Of a stretch of 64,000 bases of DNA, positions 52,379-60,752 are shown one piece after another. The DNA comes from Flavobacteriaceae bacterium UBA1682 (lineage in GTDB: Bacteria > Bacteroidota > Bacteroidia > Flavobacteriales > Flavobacteriaceae), in assembly GCA_002320285.1 (NCBI GenBank), contig DCKE01000004.1:6407-70406 (forward strand), given 5' to 3'. The position numbers were made by a program, and so were the translations under genes. A model generated the notes under the pieces. It searched no databases. It was not told where the DNA came from and saw only the letters and a program-made list of their open reading frames with translations. The number at the start of each line of letters is the position of its first letter. Positions within the stretch are counted from its first letter, which is position 1.

Positions 52379-53506
52379 TTAGTCAAAAACAATTACTTGA
52401 CGAATGCCTTCACCTTTGGCTAAACGCTCAAAACCTTCATTGATGTCTTCCAATTTTATTCTATGTGTAATCAGCTTATCTACAGCCAATCGTCCTGTTT
52501 TATACAATTCGAGATAGGCTGGAATATCTCTTAAAGGAACACAGCTACCGAGGTAACATCCCTTTAAACTCTTTTCCTGTCCGACTAAGGTCAGCGGATT
52601 TAAACTCAATCTAGCATCGGGATGCGGCAATGCTCCGGTTACGGTAGTTCCTCCTCTTTTGGTCGCATTAAAGGCATAATCCAATGCTGGCATGGCTCCG
52701 GCAAATTCCACCGATATATCAACACCACCAGCTGTTAGTTTTTGCAATTGCTCCAAAGCATCTGTATCGGCCGAGTTAATCACTTCTTGCGCTCCGAATT
52801 CTTTAGCCATCTCCAATTTATACGGACTGATGTCGGCCGCAATTACTTGTGAAGCACCAGCAGCTTTAGCTCCCAAAATTGCCGATAAGCCTACACCACC
52901 AAGTCCGACTACCAAAACTGAATCACCCATTTTTAACTGAGCCGTATTGACAACCGCTCCTACTCCTGTCATCACAGCACATCCAAAAAGTGCGGCTATC
53001 TCAAATGGAATAGTCGGATCGATTTTAACCAACGAGTGTATCGATGCAACGGCATATTCTGCAAATCCCGAAACACCCAAGTGATGATATAGGTCTTGAC
53101 CGTTTTGATGCAAGCGGTGATGACCGCCCAAAAGCGTCCCGTCGCCATTTGCCTTTGCTCCCGGTTCACAAAGCGCTGTTCGTCCCGTTTGACAATAAAT
53201 ACAATGTCCACAGGATGGCAGAAATGCAAACACCACATGATCACCGACTTTAAAGTTCTTCACCTTAGGTCCTACTTCAACAATAACACCCGCAGCCTCA
53301 TGCCCTAAAGCCATCGGTAACGGACGCGGTCGATTTCCATCAATAACCGATAAATCGGAATGACACAAACCCGCCGCTTTTATTTGTACACATACCTCTT
53401 CTTCTCCAGGTGCGTCTAATTCTACTTCTTCGATCGTTAGGGGTTTGGATTGCGTATACGGTCTTTCCGCACCCATTTTTCTCAGTATTGCTGCTTTTAT
53501 TTTCAT
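52379..53506 (-). CDS. Zinc-dependent alcohol dehydrogenase (4-hydroxybutyrate dehydrogenase role)
   Basis: This 375-residue medium-chain dehydrogenase has the catalytic-zinc ligands in AGLCHSDLSV and GHEAAGVIVEVG, the four structural-zinc cysteines in CGHCIYCQTGRTALC (about residues 96-110) and the Rossmann motif VLVVGLGGVGLSAILGAKAAG (20-residue core). It resembles class III-type Zn-ADHs. Between a lactonase and a succinate-semialdehyde dehydrogenase, it most likely oxidises 4-hydroxybutyrate to succinate semialdehyde, as BlcB/AttL does. That role is inferred from context. Confidence 0.88.
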   Translation of the reverse strand: MKIKAAILRKMGAERPYTQSKPLTIEEVELDAPGEEEVCVQIKAAGLCHSDLSVIDGNRPRPLPMALGHEAAGVIVEVGPKVKNFKVGDHVVFAFLPSCGHCIYCQTGRTALCEPGAKANGDGTLLGGHHRLHQNGQDLYHHLGVSGFAEYAVASIHSLVKIDPTIPFEIAALFGCAVMTGVGAVVNTAQLKMGDSVLVVGLGGVGLSAILGAKAAGASQVIAADISPYKLEMAKEFGAQEVINSADTDALEQLQKLTAGGVDISVEFAGAMPALDYAFNATKRGGTTVTGALPHPDARLSLNPLTLVGQEKSLKGCYLGSCVPLRDIPAYLELYKTGRLAVDKLITHRIKLEDINEGFERLAKGEGIRQVIVFD

Positions 53507-53518
53507 TTATTTGGCGTC

Positions 53519-54310
53519 TTAATTATAAAATTCGGGTGCGTGTTTAAAAGTTCCCCACTTGTCTGGATCGTGTCCGGTTACGACCATAGCATCATTTTGA
53601 TCGGCTAAAAACCGCATTTTGGCAACAGAACGCACCGAATCCACAGCCGATGCTAAAAAGCCCGGCAATACCTTATCATCCCAATGTTCCGTTGTATAAG
53701 CGGCATCAATAGCTAATAAAATAGAACCCGAATTGGGTAAGGTTAACAGAAAACTAGAATGTCCCGGTGAATGCCCCGGTGTAAATATTATCTTAAGCGT
53801 TCCATCACCATAAAAATCGTAGATATCGGTTTTCTGTCCGTCGAGAAACTGCCATTTCAGGTTGGGTTTATTAAAGTCTTTCTTAATATACCCTCCCGCA
53901 GCAAACCAATCTGCCGTAAAGGCGTATTCGTATTCAACGCGTTGAACCACATGAGTGGCGTTTGGAAAACGCCCAATCGCCCCTGTGTGATCCAAATGCA
54001 AATGGCTTTGAATCACATATTTTATACTTGCCGGATCAACTCCGAGCTTTTTAATCGCATTATAACAACCCTCCTCTTCCGTCATAACAGGCCAATACAC
54101 CTGTGTGATACCGCCCCAATGTCCAACAGGATCTGTTGCGCACTCTACTGCATTTCCTCCATCGATGATGATATTCCCTTTTGGATGTATGATTAAATAC
54201 CAAGGCACGGGAATTTCATAAGGATCGTTGGACGCATTCATTTTAATGTTGTTTTCCTTACATTTCAAAACTCCGGTCTGAAACATATACAAGCGAATTT
54301 CATCAGTCAT
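53519..54310 (-). CDS. AttM/BlcC-type lactonase (metallo-beta-lactamase fold)
   Basis: This 263-residue enzyme has the dinuclear metal motif SHLHLDHTGAIGRF (about residues 104-117), further ligands in FTPGHSPGHSSF and the Asp in LAIDAAYTTEHWDD. Its N-terminus (TDEIRLYMFQTGVLKCK) and many segments read closely like Agrobacterium AttM, which opens gamma-butyrolactone and N-acyl-homoserine lactones. I start at the ATG at 54310; nine more codons from 54337 are Lys/Thr-rich and not in the family. It heads a run with the alcohol and succinate-semialdehyde dehydrogenases. Confidence 0.92.
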   Translation of the reverse strand: MTDEIRLYMFQTGVLKCKENNIKMNASNDPYEIPVPWYLIIHPKGNIIIDGGNAVECATDPVGHWGGITQVYWPVMTEEEGCYNAIKKLGVDPASIKYVIQSHLHLDHTGAIGRFPNATHVVQRVEYEYAFTADWFAAGGYIKKDFNKPNLKWQFLDGQKTDIYDFYGDGTLKIIFTPGHSPGHSSFLLTLPNSGSILLAIDAAYTTEHWDDKVLPGFLASAVDSVRSVAKMRFLADQNDAMVVTGHDPDKWGTFKHAPEFYN

Positions 54311-54423
54311 AATTGTAGTTTTTTTGTGGTTTTTCAAAAAATTAAAAACAAACGATTAACAAGTTAAAAGCCGTCTTTAATCGAATAACAATTTAATGAG
54401 AAAAAACTAAAAAAACTAAAAAA
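54311..54423. promoter_or_regulatory. Leader of the Blc-like operon
   Basis: 113 bp of AT-rich DNA between a small uncertain ORF and the lactonase gene. No TAnnTTTG or clear palindrome was found. Confidence 0.3.
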
Positions 54424-54606
54424 TCACATTTCAAAAATGTTAATCCTTTCATAATTAAGAACTTTCAACGTGTCATTCATCTTCACAAACGGTATTTGAA
54501 CACCATTCATTAATTGACTGTGGCAAATTTTCAGCACCCCCTTACTATATAATCCGCTGTGTTTTGAATTGACTTCTCGACCCAAGTAACCTACAATCCT
54601 TTTCAT
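54424..54606 (-). CDS. Small hypothetical ORF upstream of the lactonase
   Basis: A 60-codon frame from the ATG at 54606 encodes a basic, soluble peptide (begins MKRIVGYLGREVNSKHSGLY). It has coding-like composition and sits between the LysP terminator and the lactonase gene, but I recognise no family. It may be a real leader-encoded protein or chance. Confidence 0.35.
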   Translation of the reverse strand: MKRIVGYLGREVNSKHSGLYSKGVLKICHSQLMNGVQIPFVKMNDTLKVLNYERINIFEM

Positions 54607-54630
54607 CAACACTGAGGCTTGGTATCAAAC

Positions 54631-54664
54631 AAAAATCCCGACTTGAATTCAAATCGGGATTTTT
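54631..54664. terminator. Intrinsic terminator after the LysP-like gene
   Basis: The perfect 11-bp stem aaaaatcccga / tcgggattttt has an inner ttgaattcaa that can extend the hairpin. It separates the permease from the lactonase operon. Confidence 0.88.
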
Positions 54665-54693
54665 GCCTTAGTTATAATTTCAGTAATATGATG

Positions 54694-56154
54694 TTATTTT
54701 CGTTTAGAAACCGGAGGTAATTCCATGTTTTTATAAGCGACGAATTTGGTTTTTTTAGTCCATTTATAACCAAACCAAATAATCAAAAAGATCGGTAATC
54801 CAACATAAGTTGCCACAACACCGACCCAATCGATTTTATCGTTTAAAAAAGCTTGATAGTTTTGACCTAAAGTAATAACCAAACAAACAAAAAAGGCAAA
54901 GAATGGTCCGAATGGAAACAGTTTCGCTCTATAGGGTAAGTCTGCAATATCTCGTCCTTGAGATACATATCCCCTTCTAAAACGGTAATGGCTAATCGCT
55001 ATGCCCAACCAAGCGATAAACCCAGTCATACCCGAAGTATTTAACAACCACAAATAGATTTGTTGATTGGGAAATAAGGAGGTCAAGAAACACAGTGCTG
55101 CCATTAAAGTTGTTGCGATTAAAGCGTTTCTAGGCACCCCTCCAGCGGTGATTTTTGAAAATATTTTTGGCGCTTTTCCTTCCCTAGCCAACGAGAAAAG
55201 CATTCTAGTAGACGCATACATCCCCGAATTTCCTGCAGAAAGCACCGATGTTAAAATCACGGCGTTCATCACTGAGGCCACAGCCAGTAATCCGGCATTT
55301 TCGAAGATGAGCGTAAACGGACTAATACTGATGTTTCTGATGTCTTCGTTTAACAAACGCACATCGGTATAAGGAATAATACTTCCGATTATAATGATTG
55401 AGAAAACATAAAAAAGTAGAATTCTCCAAAAGATTTGCTTGGTCGCCTTAGGAATGTTTTTCTCCGGGTTTTCAGATTCTCCTGCGGCTATCCCGATAAG
55501 CTCCGTTCCCTGAAACGAAAACCCTACGATCATAGCAACACCAATTAGAGAAGCAAATCCACCGGAAAAAGGCGCGCCATTAGACGTCCAATTTTCTTTT
55601 ACATGCCCAGCTCCTTCGAGTATGCCGACAATCATCAGCAACCCTATTCCTATAAATAAAACAACCGTAACGACTTTGATCAATGAAAACCAAAATTCCA
55701 TCTCTCCAAAATTTTTCGTAGAGATCACGTTAATTGCAAAGAGTAAGGCCAAGAAAATCGCACTCCATATCCACGGGTCAATATCGGGCAACCAATAACT
55801 CATAACCAATTGAGCGGCTACCAAGTCTACCGCAATGGTGATTGCCCAGTTGTACCAATAGTTCCATCCCAAGGCAAAACCAAATCCCTCTTCGACATAT
55901 TTCGCTCCATAGGTAGAAAACGACCCTGACGTTGGCATATAAGCCGCCAATTCACCCAAACTCGTCATCAGAAAATACACCATGACACCGATAAATAGGT
56001 AGGACAATAACGCCCCACCAGGTCCTGCTTGGGCAATAGTAGCACCGGAAGCGACAAACAGCCCCGTACCAATCGAACCCCCAATCGCAATCATCGACAG
56101 GTGTCTTGCTTTTAAAACTCTTTTTAAACCTTGTGAATTTTCGTCTTGAACCAT
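54694..56154 (-). CDS. lysP: Lysine-specific permease (LysP-like, APC superfamily)
   Basis: This 486-residue APC transporter has twelve membrane helices. Helix 1 begins MIAIGGSIGTGLFVASGAT, helix 6 has GVAMIVGFSFQGTELIGIAA, and the C-terminal AISHYRFRRGYVSQG and LIIWFGYKWTKKT match E. coli LysP as remembered, block by block. It probably imports lysine with protons. The closeness to an enterobacterial protein is unusual for a Bacteroidota genome. It has no lysine riboswitch that I can see and is cut off from the lactonase operon by a terminator. Confidence 0.88.
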   Translation of the reverse strand: MVQDENSQGLKRVLKARHLSMIAIGGSIGTGLFVASGATIAQAGPGGALLSYLFIGVMVYFLMTSLGELAAYMPTSGSFSTYGAKYVEEGFGFALGWNYWYNWAITIAVDLVAAQLVMSYWLPDIDPWIWSAIFLALLFAINVISTKNFGEMEFWFSLIKVVTVVLFIGIGLLMIVGILEGAGHVKENWTSNGAPFSGGFASLIGVAMIVGFSFQGTELIGIAAGESENPEKNIPKATKQIFWRILLFYVFSIIIIGSIIPYTDVRLLNEDIRNISISPFTLIFENAGLLAVASVMNAVILTSVLSAGNSGMYASTRMLFSLAREGKAPKIFSKITAGGVPRNALIATTLMAALCFLTSLFPNQQIYLWLLNTSGMTGFIAWLGIAISHYRFRRGYVSQGRDIADLPYRAKLFPFGPFFAFFVCLVITLGQNYQAFLNDKIDWVGVVATYVGLPIFLIIWFGYKWTKKTKFVAYKNMELPPVSKRK

Positions 56155-56219
56155 GTTTATTTTGTTGTGTTTAATGGTATTTGTCTTTTAAAACCATCTA
56201 ATTAATCGATATTCTTAAT

Positions 56220-56522
56220 TTATAGTTCGCTCAAAAACAAACCCAATGCTAGCAGTAATGCGGGCACACTAATCCATAAAAAAGATTGAGTGGTTTTGGT
56301 TTCCCTCGCCTTAGACTTTAAATATAAAGTAGCTATCGCTAAAAACAAATTAAAAAAGACTAAAAATAGAATTACCGCTATGAGATAGTACAAATAAGCC
56401 AAATCATACCCTCCTCCTCCAATTGAGGCATTCGAGGTATTCCATTGATCGCTAAAGAAAATTATAAAAATAAAAAGGTTGGATCCCAAAAAAAGCAATA
56501 ATAATTTTATAAAAGATTTCAT
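56220..56522 (-). CDS. Small three-helix membrane protein, unknown
   Basis: A 100-residue protein with three hydrophobic helices (LLLLFLGSNLFIFIIFF, YLYYLIAVILFLVFFNLFLA, SVPALLLALGLFL) and a Gly-rich loop. No family recognised. It starts with ATG and lies 65 bp upstream of lysP on the same strand, so it may be co-transcribed with it. Confidence 0.6.
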   Translation of the reverse strand: MKSFIKLLLLFLGSNLFIFIIFFSDQWNTSNASIGGGGYDLAYLYYLIAVILFLVFFNLFLAIATLYLKSKARETKTTQSFLWISVPALLLALGLFLSEL

Positions 56523-56704
56523 ATTCTATTTTTAATTATATCGTAAAATCAATGCCGATAAAAGTAAGTTAATATTCTCAAACTGCCCGTAAATTGGAGC
56601 TTTTTTCTTTATTTTAAATTAAAAAAAAGAAAAAATAATGCGAATGGTATGGTATGTCCGATACTTTATAGTAGTTTTAAAACTTTTAACTCAAAAGCAT
56701 CTGT

Positions 56705-57652
56705 ATGGATTTTACCAACCCCTTAGTATATGGTACACCTTGTTTTTTAGCATTGATTTTACTGGAGCTCAGTTATAGCAAACACACCGAAAAGAAAGAT
56801 TTATACCACTGGAAAGATTTGTTTTCCAGTTTATCCATAGGATTGGGATCTGCGATTCTAGCAGCCTTACTCAAAACTGTAACCGCCATATTGGTTTTCA
56901 CAACCGTTTACGAGCTTTTTAATCCAATTGTTGATGGTGTACGCACCAATATCATGGGATGGCAATCATTTAGTTATGCTTGGTATGTTTGGATACTCTG
57001 TCAGCTCGCAGACGATTTTAGCTACTATTGGTTTCACCGCCAAAATCATATGGTGCGATTTTTTTGGGCAGCACATATAGTACATCATTCTTCGGACAAC
57101 TTTAATCTGGGCACCGCTGTGCGTAACGGTTGGTTTACGCTGTTTTACAAACCCTTGTTTTATTTGTGGATTCCGGCCATCGGTTTTCCACCAGAAATGC
57201 TGATGGTTTGCTTGGGAATTGAATCTCTTTGGCAATTTCAATTGCACACCAAATACGTCCCAAAACTCGGTTTTTTAGAGAAAATCTTTAATACCCATAC
57301 CATGCACCAAGTTCATCACTCCAAAAATCTGGAATATATGGACAAAAATCACGGTGGTTTTTTAAACTGTTTCGATAAGATGTTTGGAACTTGGAAGGAA
57401 TTGGATGACAATATCGAGATAGAATTCGGTGTAACCACGCCTCCGGATTCCTATAACGTATGGAATATTCTAATGCACGAATACGTCAATATTTGGGAAG
57501 ACACCAAAAAGTCGCCAAAATTTAAAGATAAGTTTATGTATGTCTTTGGACCTCCGGGATGGAGTCATGACGGCAGTAGTAAAACAGTGAAACAGATTCG
57601 CAAAGAAATGCGAGAGCAAGCGATAGCTGTTACCGATAAAAGAGAAGAATAA
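56705..57652 (+). CDS. Sterol desaturase / fatty-acid hydroxylase family protein
   Basis: This 315-residue membrane protein carries the histidine boxes of the di-iron hydroxylases: FHRQNHMVRFFWAAHIVHHS (two boxes near residues 110-130) and HTMHQVHHSKN near 200. N-terminal helices (about 5-100) anchor it. Members add hydroxyls to lipids using O2; in Bacteroidota relatives the target is often an ornithine lipid, a carotenoid or an alkylglycerol, but which one applies here is unknown. It is monocistronic. Confidence 0.88.
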   Translation: MDFTNPLVYGTPCFLALILLELSYSKHTEKKDLYHWKDLFSSLSIGLGSAILAALLKTVTAILVFTTVYELFNPIVDGVRTNIMGWQSFSYAWYVWILCQLADDFSYYWFHRQNHMVRFFWAAHIVHHSSDNFNLGTAVRNGWFTLFYKPLFYLWIPAIGFPPEMLMVCLGIESLWQFQLHTKYVPKLGFLEKIFNTHTMHQVHHSKNLEYMDKNHGGFLNCFDKMFGTWKELDDNIEIEFGVTTPPDSYNVWNILMHEYVNIWEDTKKSPKFKDKFMYVFGPPGWSHDGSSKTVKQIRKEMREQAIAVTDKREE

Positions 57653-57688
57653 AAAAATGCGATTCGGCTTGTTCGAATCGCATTTTTT
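57653..57688. terminator. Bidirectional intrinsic terminator
   Basis: The stem aaaaatgcgattcg / cgaatcgcattttt begins at the stop codon and separates convergent genes. Confidence 0.88.
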
Positions 57689-57728
57689 ATTGATGTTCCA
57701 GCGCGATTTTTAATCGACCAACGAGCTA

Positions 57729-58082
57729 CTAAATCAAAGGTGTGTCCTCTTTATTTTCAGGTAATAACAACTTCCCCCATTCGTTTAAGTCCCACAGTAC
57801 TTTGACTAAACCCTGACCCAATTCGGTCAAACTGTATTCAACTCTTGGAGGTAATTCGTTAAAGCTCTCTTTGGTAATCAAACCCACTTCCATCATCTCT
57901 TTGAGTTGCTGGTTCAGGACACGGCGATCTACTTTAGCAATTCCACGCAGAAATTCACTCGGTCTTTTCTCGCCCAAATGCATTTGCCAGATGATTGGAA
58001 TTTTCCACTTTCCACTGATTGCTTTTACCGCAAATTCCAACGGGCATTGTTTTTCTATAAGCTCGTAATCCTTAGTCTTCAT
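57729..58082 (-). CDS. HxlR-family transcriptional regulator
   Basis: This 117-residue winged-helix protein has the HxlR pattern: a redox-type cysteine in KQCPLEFAV (Cys13), ISGKWKIPIIWQM as the first helix pair, KVDRRVLNQQLKEMMEVGLI as the recognition region and PPRVEYSLTELGQGL as the wing. Members often sense aldehydes, quinones or thiol stress through the N-terminal Cys. It is divergent from a thiol peroxidase-like gene that it probably controls. Confidence 0.92.
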   Translation of the reverse strand: MKTKDYELIEKQCPLEFAVKAISGKWKIPIIWQMHLGEKRPSEFLRGIAKVDRRVLNQQLKEMMEVGLITKESFNELPPRVEYSLTELGQGLVKVLWDLNEWGKLLLPENKEDTPLI

Positions 58083-58156
58083 AATAGTGACTTTTTTATC
58101 CCTTAGGGTTGTAATTATGCGGTATTGTGAGGAATTAATTAAGCGATTAAGTTTGC

Positions 58157-58183
58157 CAAAAATAACCTTTATTAATACTGCAA
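58157..58183 (-). promoter_or_regulatory. Candidate HxlR promoter in the divergent region
   Basis: On the minus strand, TATTTTTG (58164-58157) is preceded at 16 bp by TTG (58183-58181), 75 bp before the hxlR ATG; the spacing is one base short of the usual range. Confidence 0.4.
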
Positions 58184-58187
58184 AAAG

Positions 58188-58835
58188 ATGTCAAATTTAG
58201 CGAAACAAATAGAAATTCTAAACAAAGAATTATCCAAACAATTGCCTGAGGAAATCAACGAGCTGTTTGCGCAATCCATCAAAGATTTAAAAGATCAAAA
58301 AATAGAAGAAAAAGCGATGACGGTTGGGATGAGTTTACCGCCATTTTCATTGATGAACAGTGAAAATCAACAGCTCAATTCGCAACAGCTACTCGAGCAA
58401 TACGATAAGGTGGTCTTATTTTTCTTTCGCGGATCTTGGTGTCCCTATTGCAACTTAGAATTGAGAGCCATCCAGAATTTTATAACACAAAATCAACTCG
58501 ACCGAATACGAATTCTGGCGATCAGCCCACAAAGCACTACATACAGCAAACAATTAATCGCCGAAAATAACTTGGCGTTTGATCTGCTGTACGATCAAAA
58601 CAATGAACTGTCAAAAGAGCTTGGAATTGCTTTTACCTTACAAGACTATGCTCAGGTCGCATACAGCGGATTGGGGATTGACCTGTCCTTATTTAATGGG
58701 AACGACACTTACGAGCTCCCTATACCAGCGGTTTTTGTAATCGATAAAAATGCCATCATCACCTATTCCTATGTTGACAGCAATTATGTAAACAGAATAG
58801 ACCTCGAAAATTTAGCAACGATATTAAAAGCATAA
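58188..58835 (+). CDS. Peroxiredoxin-like (AhpC/TSA-family) thiol protein
   Basis: This 215-residue protein has an N-terminal helix, then a thioredoxin-fold peroxiredoxin core with FFRGSWCPYCNLELRAI (CxxC near residues 85-88). The redox pair WCPYC resembles the thioredoxin-like members rather than the TxxC of classical peroxiredoxins, so it may reduce peroxides, disulfides or quinones. The preceding HxlR regulator implies stress induction. It is convergent with a flavoprotein that could serve as its reductase; that pairing is a guess. Confidence 0.85.
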   Translation: MSNLAKQIEILNKELSKQLPEEINELFAQSIKDLKDQKIEEKAMTVGMSLPPFSLMNSENQQLNSQQLLEQYDKVVLFFFRGSWCPYCNLELRAIQNFITQNQLDRIRILAISPQSTTYSKQLIAENNLAFDLLYDQNNELSKELGIAFTLQDYAQVAYSGLGIDLSLFNGNDTYELPIPAVFVIDKNAIITYSYVDSNYVNRIDLENLATILKA

Positions 58836-58843
58836 TTACTAGA

Positions 58844-58877
58844 TATAAACCCTACTCTTTTCTCAGTAGGGTTTATA
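58844..58877. terminator. Bidirectional intrinsic terminator
   Basis: The perfect 13-bp stem tataaaccctact / agtagggtttata with a pyrimidine loop lies between the convergent peroxiredoxin and flavoprotein genes. Confidence 0.85.
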
Positions 58878-58886
58878 ATCTAATCT

Positions 58887-59891
58887 CTAAATAAATGCTG
58901 CATCAATCAAACTTGCATTGACCATCGAGCCCGCTAAGGATCCGGTGAAAACTGCCGAGGCAACAGATCGGTGCGACGAATTGTCTCCGCAGGCATACAA
59001 ATTAGGGACCGTGGTCAACCGCGATTCCGCAACTTTTAAAAGACCCTGGGGCGTGAATTCCGCACCTAAACGCGAGGGAATATCTGAATGTTGTTCTACC
59101 GGAGGTCGCATATACACTGCGCGACAATCTTTAGAACTGCCATCGCTTAAAAGCACCTGACTAATCATACCATCTTGGTGTTCTAATGCCTGAATTTTAG
59201 TTTCGACAATTTCAATTCGCTTCCTTTGTAACAATTCCGTTTCATCTGCAGTTAATGTACTCGGTCCCTCGGTAAACAAAGTGATTTGTTTAGACCAATT
59301 TGAAATCAATTTGACCAATCCAACTCCAGTAGAACCGTTAGCGATAATACCCGTAGCTTGATCGTTAAACTCATAGCCGTGACAATACGGACAATGTATG
59401 ACGGAAATACCCCAACTCTCCTTTAATCCCGGTATCGCCGGTAAAAGATCACGCAATCCCGTTGCCATAATTAATTTTTTGGTATAAAAGATTTTACCTG
59501 TTTGGGTTTTCACTTCAAAACCATAATCAGTTGCCGTAGCAGACTCAGCAACATCATCTTTAAATTGAACCGTGTCGTATTTTTCCAATTGAGCCTTTGC
59601 TATAGACGCAATTTCTGCTGGTTTTGTTCCATCCTGTGTTAAAAAATTATGCGAATATGGAGTTTGACGATTACAGGGCTGATTGCTGTCGATGATTAAA
59701 ACCTTGCGCCTAGCTCTCGCGAGAGCCAAACCAGCAGATAGTCCCGAATAACTACCACCGACAATAAGTACCTCGAATAAATCCTTTTCTTTCATATTTG
59801 AATCTTTTGTTAGGGAGAACAAGAAGTTTGGAATAGCCAGCACCGAAAGTGCCGCACTGCTCTTGACAATAAATTGTTTTCTTGTAAACAT
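58887..59891 (-). CDS. Thioredoxin-reductase-like NAD(P)/FAD oxidoreductase with N-terminal export-like leader
   Basis: This 334-residue flavoprotein has the FAD motif VLIVGGSYSGLSAGLALARA (about residues 41-60), the NAD region GIIANGSTGVGLV (about 184-196) and the C-terminal FAD motif ACGDNSS. The active-site cysteines appear as IHCPYCHGYE, the variant of non-thioredoxin members of this family. A hydrophobic leader (residues 1-27, with TRKQF, AALSVLAIPNFLF) resembles a signal, and the flavin fold begins later at an internal Met (about 33), so either form is possible. Its upstream inverted repeat suggests regulated expression. Confidence 0.87.
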   Translation of the reverse strand: MFTRKQFIVKSSAALSVLAIPNFLFSLTKDSNMKEKDLFEVLIVGGSYSGLSAGLALARARRKVLIIDSNQPCNRQTPYSHNFLTQDGTKPAEIASIAKAQLEKYDTVQFKDDVAESATATDYGFEVKTQTGKIFYTKKLIMATGLRDLLPAIPGLKESWGISVIHCPYCHGYEFNDQATGIIANGSTGVGLVKLISNWSKQITLFTEGPSTLTADETELLQRKRIEIVETKIQALEHQDGMISQVLLSDGSSKDCRAVYMRPPVEQHSDIPSRLGAEFTPQGLLKVAESRLTTVPNLYACGDNSSHRSVASAVFTGSLAGSMVNASLIDAAFI

Positions 59892-59925
59892 CGTTTTTGA
59901 TTTTTGATAAATGTATGACTTTTCA

Positions 59926-59950
59926 ATTAATGCAACAAGATTGCATTAAT
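59926..59950. promoter_or_regulatory. 10-bp inverted-repeat operator upstream of the flavoprotein
   Basis: attaatgcaa-N5-ttgcattaat is a perfect 10-bp palindrome, 35 bp before the flavoprotein ATG. There is no plus-strand gene for it to terminate, so it is read as a regulator site. Confidence 0.6.
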
Positions 59951-60346
59951 GTTTTTTATCATAAAAAAATACAAACCACATTATGTTCAAAAACATTAAG
60001 TTGCCTAAACGAAATCAAAAGATATCCCATGCTGAAATAACAGGGAAAATCCAATAAGAATTAAAAAAACTGTTGGTATCACAGACAGAAAACGCTTTTA
60101 TGAGGAGTGTTTTGCAGCTATTCATAAGCTGCAAAAGAAGATTTTTATTTAATCAATACCCAATTGGAAGTCCGCAGTATTCGGTAAGTAAATCGAAACT
60201 AAAATAGTATGATGCAGTATTATGATTTCAGTATCATCGACCAAATTAACGGATGCAGTCGTTTTAGCACTACAAATATATGCTGCGGAAATGGTAATTC
60301 TGTTGGTATAGCTTTACCGACAGTTCAATACTAACGCTAAGTAAAT
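59951..60346. other. Gene-free stretch with one orphan hairpin
   Basis: About 395 bp without a recognisable gene. A perfect 10-bp stem (ttttgcagct / agctgcaaaa, 60110-60136) followed by gaagattttta looks terminator-like on the plus strand, so a short RNA from this region cannot be excluded. No promoter consensus was found for it. Confidence 0.4.
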
Positions 60347-60742
60347 TTAGGGAATTGGCGCATCCAATACTTTCATGTGCAAACCCATTCTATTGCCTTC
60401 CAAATCTTGAAATTCAGCGACGTATCCCCAAATTCCATTGGAGGTTTTGGGGTATAGAATTTTGGCTCCTTGCTCCACAACCAGCTGAAGGGTGGCATCA
60501 ATATCGTCTGTATTAAAATAAATCAAGGTCCCATTTAAAGATGGGATATAGATTTCTCCTTTTACCAAGGCTCCTGAAATGCCTCTTAATTTATCGCAAA
60601 ATGGAAAAATAGCCATTTCATTATGATCGATATAATCAATTTCAAAGTCAAAGTCAAAAACCGCTTTGTAAAAAGTAATAGCTCGATTGAGGTCCGTTAC
60701 GGGAATTTCAAAATACACTACCGCGTTGGAATTGAAATTCAT
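60347..60742 (-). CDS. VOC-family (glyoxalase-like) protein
   Basis: This 131-residue protein has the VOC fold with FEIPVTDLNRAITFYKAVFD at the first half and ILYPKTSNGIWGYVAEFQDLEGNRMGLH at the second; the EFQDxEGNxxGLH end is typical of the large family of small lactoylglutathione-lyase-like proteins. The reaction is unknown. It follows the DUF2004 gene by 10 bp, so the two are co-transcribed. Confidence 0.85.
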   Translation of the reverse strand: MNFNSNAVVYFEIPVTDLNRAITFYKAVFDFDFEIDYIDHNEMAIFPFCDKLRGISGALVKGEIYIPSLNGTLIYFNTDDIDATLQLVVEQGAKILYPKTSNGIWGYVAEFQDLEGNRMGLHMKVLDAPIP

Positions 60743-60752
60743 AAGTGTGAGT

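Noticed and set aside
56155..56219. Lysine riboswitch before lysP
   Set aside because: Only about 65 bp are available before the preceding small gene's end, and no L-box-like structure is visible.
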